Positions 1 through 8,278 are shown, counted from the first letter of the stretch. The stretch: DNA of 64,000 nt from Burkholderia aenigmatica (GCF_902499175.1 NZ_CABVQC010000007.1:122528-186527), one strand, 5' to 3'. Made by a program: numbers and translations. The notes: generated by a model not told the origin, from the sequence alone.

Positions 1-149
1 GAGCATCCCAAAGGACTTGGGGTCTAGTGTGGGGCTCTGCCAAGATGGCACGAACCCACTGAGGTATTCTTGTAAAGCCGTCGTGCTCGAAGAGGGCGCC
101 TCATGCATGATTAGATCGCTGCAAGTCAATAATTGCTCGCCAATACTAT

Positions 150-863
150 ATGAACATCAAGGTTTCGACCACCACATTAGCTACTCAAGCGCCAGCAGCC
201 GTCGAACGCGGAATCCCGTCATTGATCGATGATGCAATTGCGCTTGCCATGGAATCTGAAGTGCACGATAACTTCGACCTCCGAAATACGTTGGCGCGTG
301 CATCGATACTCTCGTCAGTGCTCTTTTTAGAGGCGTGTGCCAACGCTTGTCTCGACACGTTGAACCTTGGACGTCGATTTTCTGAAGAGGTCGATCGCTT
401 ATCGACGGCCGGAAAGTTCGACTTTTTTCTCAGACTGCACCCGCGCTCGAAGCCTCTTGATCGATCGCGAAGCGAATTCCAAGGATACGCAGAATTAAAA
501 ACACTTCGCGATGCATTTGTTCATCCTAAAGCGCAAAAATATGATTGGATAGAGTGGTCAGAGGAATCGTCGGTATCAACCTCGCCAAAGAGTGCAGCTC
601 TCGGGATAGCAAAAATTCCTGCATATTGCTCGACCCAAGACGCGATAGTTGCTCTCCGCGCAGCCCACCGCTTTGTCGGCTATGTGCTCAGAGATTGCGC
701 GAAGCTTAGCAGCGTTCGCGTGAGCGCTCTCTTCCATTCGGAGGCGGTCGTTCCTGATCTAGCGGAGCAAGTGAGGCCTTGCTTACACGCGAGCGTCCGC
801 AGATGGTTGCGATCGAACGACATTGACGTGAGTTATATGAGGATTAGTTGGATATCCGATTAG
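150..863 (+). CDS. Orphan HEPN-like protein
   Basis: This 237-residue protein is of unknown function. It looks mostly helical. A hydrophobic helix (SILSSVLFLEACANACLDTL, about residues 51-70) precedes the segment TLRDAFVHPK (about residues 116-125). RDAFVH fits R-X4-H, the active-site signature of HEPN RNases, which often act as toxins or defence effectors. HEPN-like scaffolds without toxin activity also exist, so the function is inferred from this motif alone. No nucleotidyltransferase partner is visible beside it. The gene stands alone at the window edge and the start codon has no strong ribosome site, so the exact start is uncertain. Confidence 0.6.
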   Translation: MNIKVSTTTLATQAPAAVERGIPSLIDDAIALAMESEVHDNFDLRNTLARASILSSVLFLEACANACLDTLNLGRRFSEEVDRLSTAGKFDFFLRLHPRSKPLDRSRSEFQGYAELKTLRDAFVHPKAQKYDWIEWSEESSVSTSPKSAALGIAKIPAYCSTQDAIVALRAAHRFVGYVLRDCAKLSSVRVSALFHSEAVVPDLAEQVRPCLHASVRRWLRSNDIDVSYMRISWISD

Positions 864-935
864 CTATTGCTTAATGTTCTCGACTTCGCACTCGCTGCTG
901 AAAGCAGGAACGCTATATGCCGTGGACGAGCGGGA

Positions 936-972
936 GCGCGCATATGTGCGCGCCTTTCCGTGCGGAAAGGCG
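936..972. repeat. Two overlapping perfect hairpins
   Basis: GCGCGCA (936-942) pairs with TGCGCGC (947-953) around a TATG loop. CGCCTTTCCG (951-960) pairs with CGGAAAGGCG (963-972) around TG, sharing three bases with the first. The second stem is followed by CGAAAAAC, so it may end transcription of the gene that stops at 863. The stretch 864-1242 otherwise holds no gene I can support. Confidence 0.6.
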
Positions 973-1164
973 CGAAAAACCCAGCAAACCGGGACGTATT
1001 TTTCTTTCCGCGAGCTTCCCATTCCGGAGTCTCCCTGAAAGCGGAGAGGGGGAACCCAAGGGCGGCGTCAGCCGCCCATGGTTACTCGGATACCTCGTTA
1101 CTCGGTTACTGGCTACAGGCTATGGAGCGGGTTTTCTTGTAAGCTATTGATTTTATTTGAAAAC

Positions 1165-1236
1165 TATCGGGTCAACTATCCCGTGATATATCCCTGCAAC
1201 CATCCCGGAATGTATCCCGGATACTATCCGCAGTTC
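1165..1236. repeat. Six tandem 12-bp repeats (iteron-like)
   Basis: Units begin at 1165, 1177, 1189, 1201, 1213 and 1225, with consensus near TATCCCGGATAC. The first and last units are the most degenerate. The array ends a few bases before the stop codon of the minus-strand gene at 1243. Short in-phase tandem repeats beside a DNA-binding operon resemble plasmid iterons or partition sites. That is inference, because no replication protein was recognised. Read in the plus frame they would encode a Tyr-Pro repeat, but no believable gene covers them. Confidence 0.6.
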
Positions 1237-1242
1237 TGCGCC

Positions 1243-2136
1243 CTACTGCGAGAGGCCCAGGTGCTTTTTGATTGTATCGACCTTGCGTTTCATGCCCCGC
1301 ACATCGATGGGCTTTGTCCCGCGCATCCTAGCGACAAGTGACGCTAGCTCGTGCGCTGGCGCGTCAAGTCCAATCAGTTCCATTGCTACGCGCACGTCGA
1401 TCCAGTCGTCGATGTGGCTACGCACGTTCCGCTGACGACGTGTTGCGTTGTTGAGGGCGCTGCGCCATGCAGCCTTGGATCGGTCGATACGCTTCCACTT
1501 CTCGCGGATTGAGTCGGTCTGTAGGGCAGCAAGTTCTGCGGCGAGTGCGTCATCGATGCCTAGCGCTTGGAGCTTTCGTTCGCCCGTCCACTTAGCACGC
1601 GCAAACTCCGCGGCGCCCTTGAAATCGAACGACTCGCCAGTGAAAAGCTCACGAAAGTCCAGTTCCGTGTCGATCACATAGCGGTGCCCACGTTCGTGCA
1701 ACCAGTGGCAATCGATAACTTGCCGGTCTCGCCCTAGATACTCATCGGGGCCACCTGCGGCGCATGTATGGGCAGGTTTTGGAAGTGGCCGAAAGCGAGG
1801 GGCGATCTTGCCGCGCCGGTTGAGCGCAAGACCGAGTTGACCGATTTCCACGCGGTGCTGCATGTAGCGCCCAGATGTCGTCGGGGAGGTGAGTGGGCCT
1901 GTCAACTCGCGTAGCCTGTCGAGGAGTATGTGGTCGTCTACTTCAGTCAGATGCTCCCATCCATCGCACGGAAACTCGTATGCCCGCGTCTCGGTGCGGA
2001 CCGCAATGCTAGCCGGTCCGACGAGTTTGAGTTGTGACGCACCCGAGTGCGTCGGTATCGGTAGATCGTCAAGCAGCGAATCCAGATCGTCTCGCGCCTG
2101 CAAAGTCGTGTCGTGCTGGATCGCTGCGGCGTTCAT
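1243..2136 (-). CDS. Unknown protein in operon with RHH regulator
   Basis: This 297-residue protein was not recognised. It is soluble, with a basic C-terminal third (NNATRRQRNVRSHIDDWIDV near residue 230, ending MKRKVDTIKKHLGLSQ) that could bind nucleic acid. Its ATG overlaps the stop of the upstream ribbon-helix-helix gene as ATGA, so the two are probably translationally coupled. The array of 12-bp repeats lies just beyond its 3' end. A RHH protein plus a larger partner and repeats recalls plasmid partition, replication control or toxin-antitoxin modules. No catalytic motif is visible, so no function is assigned. Confidence 0.65.
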   Translation of the reverse strand: MNAAAIQHDTTLQARDDLDSLLDDLPIPTHSGASQLKLVGPASIAVRTETRAYEFPCDGWEHLTEVDDHILLDRLRELTGPLTSPTTSGRYMQHRVEIGQLGLALNRRGKIAPRFRPLPKPAHTCAAGGPDEYLGRDRQVIDCHWLHERGHRYVIDTELDFRELFTGESFDFKGAAEFARAKWTGERKLQALGIDDALAAELAALQTDSIREKWKRIDRSKAAWRSALNNATRRQRNVRSHIDDWIDVRVAMELIGLDAPAHELASLVARMRGTKPIDVRGMKRKVDTIKKHLGLSQ

Positions 2137-2456
2137 TTCGATACCCCGGCCTCGCTTAAGCTGCGCTCAAACCGGTCGCCGATAGTCTCGTAACCGGGCG
2201 CAATGCGCTTGATTCCTTTGACGAGATCATCCGGGCCGTAGCTCGCGAGGAGGTTGGTGCCCAGCGCCCATTCCTTGCTGTCGCGCGGAAGCTGTTCGAG
2301 CCATGTTCGCAGTTCCCACAGTTCCTCGATATGTGAGGACAACAAACGATTGACGATGCCGGACTCGGTGAGTTCAGTTGCGTCGGCAAGCCAAGAGAGA
2401 AGGTCAGCGGTGGACGTATCCACTGCCAGAGTGATGCGGCGCTTGTCAGTAGCCAT
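2133..2456 (-). CDS. Ribbon-helix-helix regulator-like protein
   Basis: The protein has 107 residues. The N-terminal 45 residues show the MetJ/Arc-type pattern: a short beta strand (RRITLAVD) followed by two helices (STADLLSWLADATELT and SGIVNRLLSSHIEEL). RHH proteins act as dimers that insert a beta ribbon into the DNA major groove, and many repress their own operons. The C-terminal part has no recognised fold. It is the first gene of a two-gene operon with the unknown 297-residue protein. The operator-like repeats about 50 bases upstream fit autoregulation. The regulator role is inferred. Confidence 0.65.
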   Translation of the reverse strand: MATDKRRITLAVDTSTADLLSWLADATELTESGIVNRLLSSHIEELWELRTWLEQLPRDSKEWALGTNLLASYGPDDLVKGIKRIAPGYETIGDRFERSLSEAGVSK

Positions 2457-2502
2457 GAGTCAGTTCCAAAAGAGTGATGGGGAAACAACAGAACAAACTA
2501 TA

Positions 2503-2526
2503 TCACACCAGTGTGACAAAGTGTGA
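2503..2526. promoter_or_regulatory. Operator-like repeats upstream of RHH gene
   Basis: TCACAC (2503-2508) and GTGTGA (2511-2516) form a perfect inverted repeat with a 2-bp spacer. A further GTGTGA lies at 2521-2526, exactly 10 bp (one helical turn) from the previous one. Half-sites repeated every helical turn are typical of RHH operators. The block sits 47-70 bp upstream of the RHH start codon. Confidence 0.6.
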
Positions 2527-2607
2527 TTGATCGGGCGCCGAATAACGACCGGTTTCCGACACCTCTCCGGCAGCGGGTGCCAATGTGTTGAAAATATAGC
2601 CCTTGGC

Positions 2608-2650
2608 TTTTCCAACAGGCCATCCTAACCTGGCACCGTTTTCTAACAGG
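2608..2650 (+). repeat. Direct repeats, possible resolvase res subsite
   Basis: TTTTCCAACAGG (2608-2619) recurs as TTTTCTAACAGG (2639-2650), 31 bp apart and ending 10 bp before the resolvase start codon. Serine resolvases usually bind sites next to their own gene, so these may be recombination or autoregulatory subsites. The copies also contain the ribosome-binding region of the resolvase. Confidence 0.4.
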
Positions 2651-2660
2651 GGCGGACAGG

Positions 2661-3230
2661 ATGAAGACCTTCGGATATGGGCGGGTGTCAACCGGCCAGC
2701 AAACAACAGAGAACCAGCGACTTGAGCTTGAGGGTGCCGGGTTCGCGATTGACTACTGGTTCGCGGACCACGGGATCAGCGGAAAGACCTGCGCCAGTGA
2801 GCGCCCAGAGTTCGGGCGATTGCTCGACAAGATTCGGGACGGCGAAACGCTCGTCGTCGCAAAGCTCGACCGGCTCGGGCGTGACGCTGTGGATGTGCTG
2901 CAAACCATTCGGGCACTCGAAAAGCGGTCAATCAAAGTAATCGTGATGCAGTTGGGGCAGACCGATTTAACGTCACCTGCGGGGAAATTGCTGCTCACGA
3001 TGCTGGCGTCTGTTGCAGAGATGGAGCGCGATCTACTGGTTGAGAGAACGCAAGCCGGACTTGCTCGCGCACGTCAGGAGGGGAAGAAGCTCGGCAGACC
3101 GTCTAAAACCACGCCAGAACAGCGCCGCGAGATTCTGGAAGCGGTAGGGCGGGGCGAGTCGGTAAGCGCCATTGCACGGGCCTATGCGGTCTCCCGTGCA
3201 ACGATCAACGCTATTCGGGATGGAATTTAA
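2661..3230 (+). CDS. Serine resolvase/invertase
   Basis: This 189-residue small serine recombinase is of normal length for the Tn3 resolvase/invertase family. The nucleophile is Ser10 in YGRVSTGQQ. Further family motifs are AKLDRLGRD (about residues 72-80), the catalytic-core helix with EMERDLLVERT (about 118-128), and a C-terminal helix-turn-helix (SVSAIARAYAVSRATINAI). Such enzymes resolve cointegrates or invert short segments. The start is well placed after an AGGGGCGGACAGG purine-rich stretch. It diverges from the RHH operon, and the shared upstream region carries both operator-like and res-like repeats. No transposase partner lies beside it, so it may be an island-borne or plasmid-derived resolvase. 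Confidence 0.92.
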   Translation: MKTFGYGRVSTGQQTTENQRLELEGAGFAIDYWFADHGISGKTCASERPEFGRLLDKIRDGETLVVAKLDRLGRDAVDVLQTIRALEKRSIKVIVMQLGQTDLTSPAGKLLLTMLASVAEMERDLLVERTQAGLARARQEGKKLGRPSKTTPEQRREILEAVGRGESVSAIARAYAVSRATINAIRDGI

Positions 3231-3421
3231 CGGAAGGTTCTCGACCGCATATAAATTTCCACATGAAGCTGAGAAGTTTGCGCTGACCAATAATCTGCCA
3301 GGATCTTGGTGGCCGTAGACTAGGGCGCATTTGGCATTGGTGCTCGCCGGGACGTCTCAAGTCTAGTCAAGCCTCCCAGCGAGACGAGCCGTTATTGATT
3401 CAATGGCCTATCAGGCTATAG

Positions 3422-3775
3422 TCAACCATGCTCGTCGATAAATTGAGAAAATTCTTCGTCGTAAGTTACAAGAAGCTCCGCAAGCTCTTCCAAGGAGTTG
3501 AAGTGACAAATGCACCATTGATAGAAGAAGGGGTTATATATCTTGTCGACTATTCGATAGCAGTCGCTCTCGTCCCTAAGATCCTCGATAAATAACACGG
3601 CGTCGCTAGGATTTTTAAAGAGCTTTCTCGACCAATTTTCTGGCTCTATATCTGTTTTGATGATTGACTCGGCGAGAAGAAAAAGAGCGCCTTCCATCTC
3701 CCCTTCGATTTCTCTATAGAGTTCCTTCGCCTTCGATCCAAAATTTCTGTAGTCCTCGATTACATGGATAGCCAT
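3422..3775 (-). CDS. Small acidic protein of unknown function
   Basis: This 117-residue protein has no recognised family. It is acidic and aromatic-rich (DKIYNPFFYQWCICHF near residue 77) and ends in an acidic tail (YDEEFSQFIDEHG). No signal peptide or membrane segment is seen. The gene is clearly lower in GC than its neighbours, a sign of separate acquisition. Small acidic AT-rich orphan genes are often immunity or anti-restriction proteins, but nothing here proves that. No partner gene is adjacent. Confidence 0.55.
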   Translation of the reverse strand: MAIHVIEDYRNFGSKAKELYREIEGEMEGALFLLAESIIKTDIEPENWSRKLFKNPSDAVLFIEDLRDESDCYRIVDKIYNPFFYQWCICHFNSLEELAELLVTYDEEFSQFIDEHG

Positions 3776-4096
3776 TATTCCTCCGCTTTGTGTGATTGGC
3801 TCGCCGTTGCGGCGTGCTTGGGAGGAAGAAGGTTATAAACCGGAGGTAGGCTTTTCAATAGCTCTGGTAGGCAACGTTCATTTTTTTAATTCAATAAAAT
3901 CAATGAGTTGCGAAGCGAAATTCGCGAGCCTAAAAATTGAGCAGGCGAACGGTAATAATTACATGGCTGCGGTGACCCAAAATGCGACGCGCTGGGCGTA
4001 TGCGGCCCGGTTTACCGACCGGTTGATGGTGCCCATGCTAGTGCTAGGGCAGCGGTGCGCCAAAGCGCGCGCCGCCCTTCGTGGATGACCCCGGCA
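3776..4096. other. Stretch without a convincing gene
   Basis: A 98-codon plus-strand reading frame (3792-4088) is open here, but it has no ribosome site, no recognisable fold and mixed composition. I see no RNA gene or repeat. The first part is AT-rich like the neighbouring small gene. Confidence 0.4.
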
Positions 4097-4402
4097 CTAC
4101 CGGGTATTGACCTGTCCGCGACTTTGGATGCGGATCATTTTGCCGTCTTTGTCGAAAAGGATTGCAAGGTTGGACGAAGTGCCACCGATCACTGACGCTT
4201 GCGAATACATCCATTGTTGAAGCGTGCCGCCGTTCGGCATAGCGTTGGTCGCCGTCGGTGTGCCAAGCTTCTCTTGCGCTTGCCGCATCGTCGTCACGCC
4301 CGGAACGAATTGGTCGGCGTCGTGGATGTCGAACTTGCTTCCCATCGTCATGCACGCGGACAGGGTAAGGGCCAGGGCGCAAGCCCCGAGCTTCTTTATC
4401 AT
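4097..4402 (-). CDS. BamE/SmpA-like small outer-membrane lipoprotein
   Basis: The 101-residue precursor has a lipoprotein signal: basic start MIKK, hydrophobic core, and the lipobox LSAC with Cys17. The mature part contains FVPGVTTMRQAQEKLGTPT, the pattern of SmpA/OmlA (BamE-like) domains, followed by a WMYSQ and FDKDGKM segment typical of that fold. BamE assists outer-membrane protein assembly, but mobile elements often carry short BamE-like lipoproteins of unknown role. The role here is therefore undefined. It lies downstream of another exported-protein gene on the same strand, with an 88-bp gap. Confidence 0.75.
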   Translation of the reverse strand: MIKKLGACALALTLSACMTMGSKFDIHDADQFVPGVTTMRQAQEKLGTPTATNAMPNGGTLQQWMYSQASVIGGTSSNLAILFDKDGKMIRIQSRGQVNTR

Positions 4403-4490
4403 TGGTCAGGTCTCTTTCTAGATATGGCGGGAGGTGGACAAACGCAACAAGACGTGCCCCGCGTGTGTTGCGCTACGGCAGCGTTGCGTT

Positions 4491-4844
4491 TCAGTATTCG
4501 GAAGCGCAAACCTTGTAGACGGCGCGTTGCAACTGATCCGGTGTGGCGTCGCGTTGACGTTTGTAAACCAGATCGAGTGAGCCCATGTAGAGTCCGCGGA
4601 ATTCGCGCCGCCACTCGGGCTTGATCGTTTTGAGGCTCGTTTCGAATTTCGCTTGCTCCGTCGCATAGGGAACCCCATCGTCCCTGTCTCGAGCCATCTC
4701 CAGCGCCATCCGACTGATCTGCAAACAGATGCCCTCGCTGCCAGCCCATGCCCGGTTGGTCGCTACCGGTCCGCATATCAGCGCCAGCAGCAACGCTACG
4801 GAAGCGCGCGTTGCGCGCCGATGGTTTGCATGTGGTTGTGTCAT
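4491..4844 (-). CDS. Small exported protein of unknown function
   Basis: The 117-residue precursor has a basic N-terminus (HRRATRAS), a hydrophobic stretch (VALLLALICGPVA) and a likely signal-peptidase site after RAWA. The mature part of about 83 residues has two cysteines (CLQ near its start, VCAS near its end) that could form one disulfide in the periplasm. No family was recognised. It probably shares a transcript with the downstream lipoprotein gene. Three 15-bp repeats lie directly upstream of its start, between it and the divergent XRE gene. Confidence 0.6.
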   Translation of the reverse strand: MTQPHANHRRATRASVALLLALICGPVATNRAWAGSEGICLQISRMALEMARDRDDGVPYATEQAKFETSLKTIKPEWRREFRGLYMGSLDLVYKRQRDATPDQLQRAVYKVCASEY

Positions 4845-4848
4845 TTAT

Positions 4849-4885
4849 AGGGTGGCTACTTTTAGGGTGGCCATTATTAGGGTGT
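4849..4885. repeat. Three phased 15-bp repeats in a divergent promoter region
   Basis: AGGGTGG begins at 4849 and 4864, and AGGGTGT at 4879, a period of exactly 15 bp. Each copy is preceded by TTAT or TTTT. The array lies between the divergent starts of the exported-protein gene (4844) and the XRE gene (4921), where an operator would be expected. Binding by the XRE protein is inference. Confidence 0.5.
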
Positions 4886-4920
4886 GGTCGCGATTATACG
4901 CGCCCGCCAACATCCCACGG

Positions 4921-5175
4921 ATGACGGCAAACACATCACTCAGGAATCGCTTTGGGGCGAGGGTTCGAGAACTGCGGAAAGCTACGACCGGGTTGAGCCA
5001 AGAGGCTTTCGCCGACAAGTGCGGCTTCGTTCGCAGCTATATGGGGAAGATCGAGACGGGCAAGGCGAATCCATCCTTGGACTCGATTCAGACAATTGCC
5101 GATGCTCTCGGCGTGCCGGTCAAGACATTGTTCGAGGAAGACGGTGCGGAGGGCGCACCGTCAGTTCAAGACTAG
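4921..5175 (+). CDS. XRE-family repressor
   Basis: This 84-residue protein is almost entirely a Cro/C1-type helix-turn-helix. FGARVRELRKATTGLSQEAF is helices 1-2, ADKCGFVRSYMGKIETGKAN the recognition region, and IQTIADALGVPVKTLFEE the helical cap (about residues 11-74). Such proteins bind DNA as dimers and usually repress neighbouring promoters. The ATG at 4921 starts just ahead of the domain, and longer upstream starts would add low-complexity residues. It is convergent with the integrase gene, overlapping its 3' end by 15 bases, and divergent from the exported-protein gene. It may control island gene expression. Confidence 0.85.
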   Translation: MTANTSLRNRFGARVRELRKATTGLSQEAFADKCGFVRSYMGKIETGKANPSLDSIQTIADALGVPVKTLFEEDGAEGAPSVQD

Positions 5176-7182
5176 GGGCTCGTCAGCCCGCGTGCCGCTG
5201 GATCCACGACGCACAAGTTCCTTCTGACGCTTGGCACATTCAATGGCCCGGATGCCGTCTGACGCAATGAATGGCGCGATGCCGTTTGCCTCACGGAAGG
5301 TAAGCCCATTGATGACTGCGGCCAACTGGTCCGCATCCCGGTCCTTCGCATAACGGTTCCAGCTTTCAGTGTCTCCGCGCTGATGCCCTGCTATTTGCGC
5401 CATCACCCGTTCCGGGGTGCCCAGACGTTCGGTTGCGGTCAGGAACGTGTGTCGGAACGAGTGAAACGTCTTCATTCCGTTTCGTTCGATGCCGAGCGTT
5501 CGTCCCAAGAATCGTTCATTGAACCAAGAACTGGCGGGTTTACCGTAACCTTTTACCGCATCTCGTTTGAGTTCCGGAAATAGACGGGTGTAGCCTGCTT
5601 TGCGAAGCGTCTGGACGTATTCCGGCAGCCCGAGTTGGACGAGCCTGTCATGTAGCGGGACGACGCGTAGCGCATTGATCGTCTTGAGAGACTTGTCGCT
5701 CTCGTCAACTTTGTCGGGCCCCATGAGGTTGAAATCGAGATACCACGCGCCGCCTTCCGTCTGGTGGATGTCCGACAGGTATAACTGGCAGAGTTCGTTG
5801 ATTCGTCCGCCAGTGAATAAACCGAGCAAGGGCAGCCAGTAGTAGTGTGGGCGCCAAGTGGTCCAACCCGTCCGGTTGAACGAACCCGCACCGGTAGCAA
5901 ACCAGTCCTGCGCGAAGATCAACGACAACTCCTGCGAGGTAAATGCGTGTCGCTCGTCCTGAGCGCGCGGCGCATTGAACCGCCCATCGCCACGCTTGTA
6001 GTCGGATGCGGGGTTGAACCGCAGCATGTGCTTGCGCTCGCCGAATGCGAGGATCTCGCTAAGGCGTCCAATGTGCCCCTTGATCGTCGCTTCCCGCTTG
6101 AGTTCAAGTCCTTCGCGTTCCGCAATGCGGATTAAGTCGTCGAGCGACTCGGTTCCGAACCGGCGCTTGGCTAGATAGATGTCGGAAGGTAGTTGCGCCA
6201 AGCGGCTGGCGTATTGGTCGATGGTCTCCAGTTCGATTTCGCCGAGTTCCGGGTCGCCCATGAGGTCGCGAAAAAGACGTGCTTCTGTTGTCATGCGCCG
6301 GGTTTGATCCTCGCCCCATGTGCGACTTCGTGCGTAAAGCTCGAACAGGTCCCAGAATCGTTTCTTGCCATGTTTGGCCGTGATCGGATCGAATACGACC
6401 GGCGTTGGTTCAATGCGCGTCGGCAACCCGGTTGGGACGGCGCCAACGGTCGCTGACGGGCTTGGGACGGACAATGCAGCTATGGATGCGCTCGAAATGA
6501 TCGACGGCGGTGGCAGGGCGACAGTGGAGGCAGGGCTGAGTGATGCAACCAGCCGGGCGCGAACCTTTGTGACGGCCGTTTTGTAAACGATGCAACGAGC
6601 GAGGTCGATGGCTATCGGGTCGTCAAGAAAGATGCCCGCTGACTTGCCGTCTCGGAACACACCTTCTTGTGCCGCCCCGGCGGTGATGACCTGTTGCAGC
6701 GTGGCCCGCCCGTCGAGGACGCGCACGGTTCCGGTGTGGACGGTTCGCTCGCCGTTGATCTCCACCTCGTTCCAGATGAATTCGCCGCCGAAGTCCCGGT
6801 CCAGGTCGTTGAGGACGGGCACCCGCCAGCAGGATTGCCCGTGCAGGTGCGTGAAGACCGGCCCGCCATCGTTGAGCAGTTCATTCGCCAGCGATTCCGC
6901 CTGCATACCGACGGTCCGGGCAGCCTCGACAATGGGAATCATGCCCTCGCCGTCAAGCAACGGGTTTCCTGCCCGCAGTTTTTCGATGTCCAACGTCATG
7001 AAGTGCCCGCGCCAATGCGACTGAATCTGATGGGCGACGAGTTTAGCGGCTTCCCAATCCCGGAGGCGGGTGGACGCGTGAATTTCGTTCTTGCCGACTG
7101 CTGAGCGCAACCGCTTGGGGACGACGAGACGGACGACGTAGATGCCGCTGGGGCGACGATAGAGGCAGGAGGTTTGAGCCAC
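5161..7182 (-). CDS. Large tyrosine recombinase (island integrase)
   Basis: The protein has 673 residues. The N-terminal 60 residues (LYRRPSGIYVVRLVVPKRLR) match the short DNA-binding domain of DUF6538-type recombinases. A Pro/Ser/Ala-rich linker spans about residues 210-260, followed by a SAM-like core-binding domain. The C-terminal catalytic domain shows Arg in TGGRINELCQL, His-x-x-Arg in HSFRHTF, GHQRG, and the nucleophile Tyr in WNRYAKD. It should catalyse site-specific integration and excision of its island. Integrase genes normally sit next to the attachment site, and the 270-bp gap on its 5' side is the obvious place to look. Greater length than phage integrases is usual for this subgroup. 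Confidence 0.9.
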   Translation of the reverse strand: MAQTSCLYRRPSGIYVVRLVVPKRLRSAVGKNEIHASTRLRDWEAAKLVAHQIQSHWRGHFMTLDIEKLRAGNPLLDGEGMIPIVEAARTVGMQAESLANELLNDGGPVFTHLHGQSCWRVPVLNDLDRDFGGEFIWNEVEINGERTVHTGTVRVLDGRATLQQVITAGAAQEGVFRDGKSAGIFLDDPIAIDLARCIVYKTAVTKVRARLVASLSPASTVALPPPSIISSASIAALSVPSPSATVGAVPTGLPTRIEPTPVVFDPITAKHGKKRFWDLFELYARSRTWGEDQTRRMTTEARLFRDLMGDPELGEIELETIDQYASRLAQLPSDIYLAKRRFGTESLDDLIRIAEREGLELKREATIKGHIGRLSEILAFGERKHMLRFNPASDYKRGDGRFNAPRAQDERHAFTSQELSLIFAQDWFATGAGSFNRTGWTTWRPHYYWLPLLGLFTGGRINELCQLYLSDIHQTEGGAWYLDFNLMGPDKVDESDKSLKTINALRVVPLHDRLVQLGLPEYVQTLRKAGYTRLFPELKRDAVKGYGKPASSWFNERFLGRTLGIERNGMKTFHSFRHTFLTATERLGTPERVMAQIAGHQRGDTESWNRYAKDRDADQLAAVINGLTFREANGIAPFIASDGIRAIECAKRQKELVRRGSSGTRADEPLVLN

Positions 7183-7451
7183 CGTAGGAGACCACTGTAG
7201 TAGTGGTGCGGTGAAGCTCGTGAGACATGCACTTAGCCCGTTGGAATCAAGGAGCTAGGTGATGTGTGGAGCGGGCGATGGGAACAAATCCGCGCATCCA
7301 ACCCATTGATTAAAAATGGGTTTTCCCGGTTCGTTGCACTGCAACCGGCCAGTAAGTGTACCAGTTCCAGCCATCTGGCAACAGACGTGTGTCCACCGCA
7401 GTCTACCTACATCTACTGGAAGCCATGGCTGGTCCATCGGGCACGTTGGCC
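7183..7451. other. Integrase 5' flank with hairpin; candidate attachment region
   Basis: No gene is seen. AACCCATT (7300-7307) pairs with AATGGGTT (7315-7322) around a 7-base loop and is followed by TTCCC, a weak terminator-like hairpin. Because this gap lies between an island integrase and a decayed LysR gene, it may contain the island end. No tRNA gene is present here. Confidence 0.35.
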
Positions 7452-8258
7452 TCAATTACTTGCTGCGCTGCCGCCTTGCGAGCGCAGGCGGGCAATGAAC
7501 CGCTCCAAGGACGGGGACAACGTGTCATTGCTCAGGCGCAGCAGGTAGGTATTGATCACAGCCGAATCCACCGCCAATGGCCGAGCAACCACATCAGTAC
7601 GCTGACTGGTTGCCATCCTCGCCGCCGTGGTGAAGCCAATGCCGTAGCCTGCTCCGACCAGCGTAAGCATCATGTCCAAAGACGACGCGTGCTCGACAAT
7701 GTTTGGCTCCCGCTCCAAGGGTCGCAGAAGACGTGTCAGCTCGCGACAGTAGCCCTCGCACACCTGCGGGTCACACAGGATCAACGGGTGCTCCCCGAGC
7801 TTGTGAAGCGGTATCTCTTTATGAGCAAGCAATTCATGGCGGATCGGCATGGCGATCACCAATGGGTCTTGCCAGATTGGTTCGGCACATATGCCATCGC
7901 CAACTTCGGCCGTGTGAGCGAACCCTATCGTGAAATCGCCGGACCGCAGCCCACGCAACTGCTCAGCCAGCGGGACTTCGGACAGCCGTACCTCAATCTC
8001 GGGCTCATCCTCACGGCAATGTGCGAGGAACGCAGACAGCCGCTGATCGGCTGCGCCATCGGATATGGCGATGCGTAGGCTGCCTTTTTGACCGGCTGCG
8101 ATGGCCCTGACGTTCTCTCTGGCCTGGTCCAGAACAGTGAAGAGTCTGCGGATATCCAGCAAAAAAGCAGCGCCTGCCGGAGTCAGCCGAGTTCCGCGTC
8201 GATCCCTGTCGAAAAGACTGACCCCCAGTTCGTCTTCCCGCTCCAAATTTTGATCCAC
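7452..8258 (-). pseudogene. LysR-type regulator lacking its DNA-binding domain
   Basis: The 268-residue frame starts at the end of the LysR wing. DELGVSLFDRDRRGTRLTPAG corresponds to about residues 39-59 of an intact LysR, and the whole effector-binding domain follows (LRIAISDGAADQRL, then VGAGYGIGFTTAA). The helix-turn-helix (about 38 residues) is missing. The intact relative at 12629-13519 is clearly similar along its length, which shows what was lost. The break falls near 8235-8250, just before the terminator and the ICE integrase, so a recombination event probably removed the 5' end. Without the helix-turn-helix it cannot act as a normal regulator. The effector domain resembles BenM/CatM-type regulators. 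Confidence 0.85.
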
Positions 8259-8278
8259 AGACTTCTACTGGGGTCTGT
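8257..8278. repeat. Inverted repeat at LysR break
   Basis: ACAGAC (8257-8262) and GTCTGT (8273-8278) flank TTCTACTGGG. The repeat lies exactly at the point where the LysR gene loses homology and just before the ICE integrase, so it may belong to the junction or attachment site. Confidence 0.35.

Noticed and set aside
1165..1236. CRISPR-like array
   Set aside because: The repeats are 12 bp with no unique spacers, and there are no cas genes in the window.
3792..4088. 98-codon frame between two small genes
   Set aside because: It has no ribosome site, mixed composition and no fold; kept only as a note on the gap.
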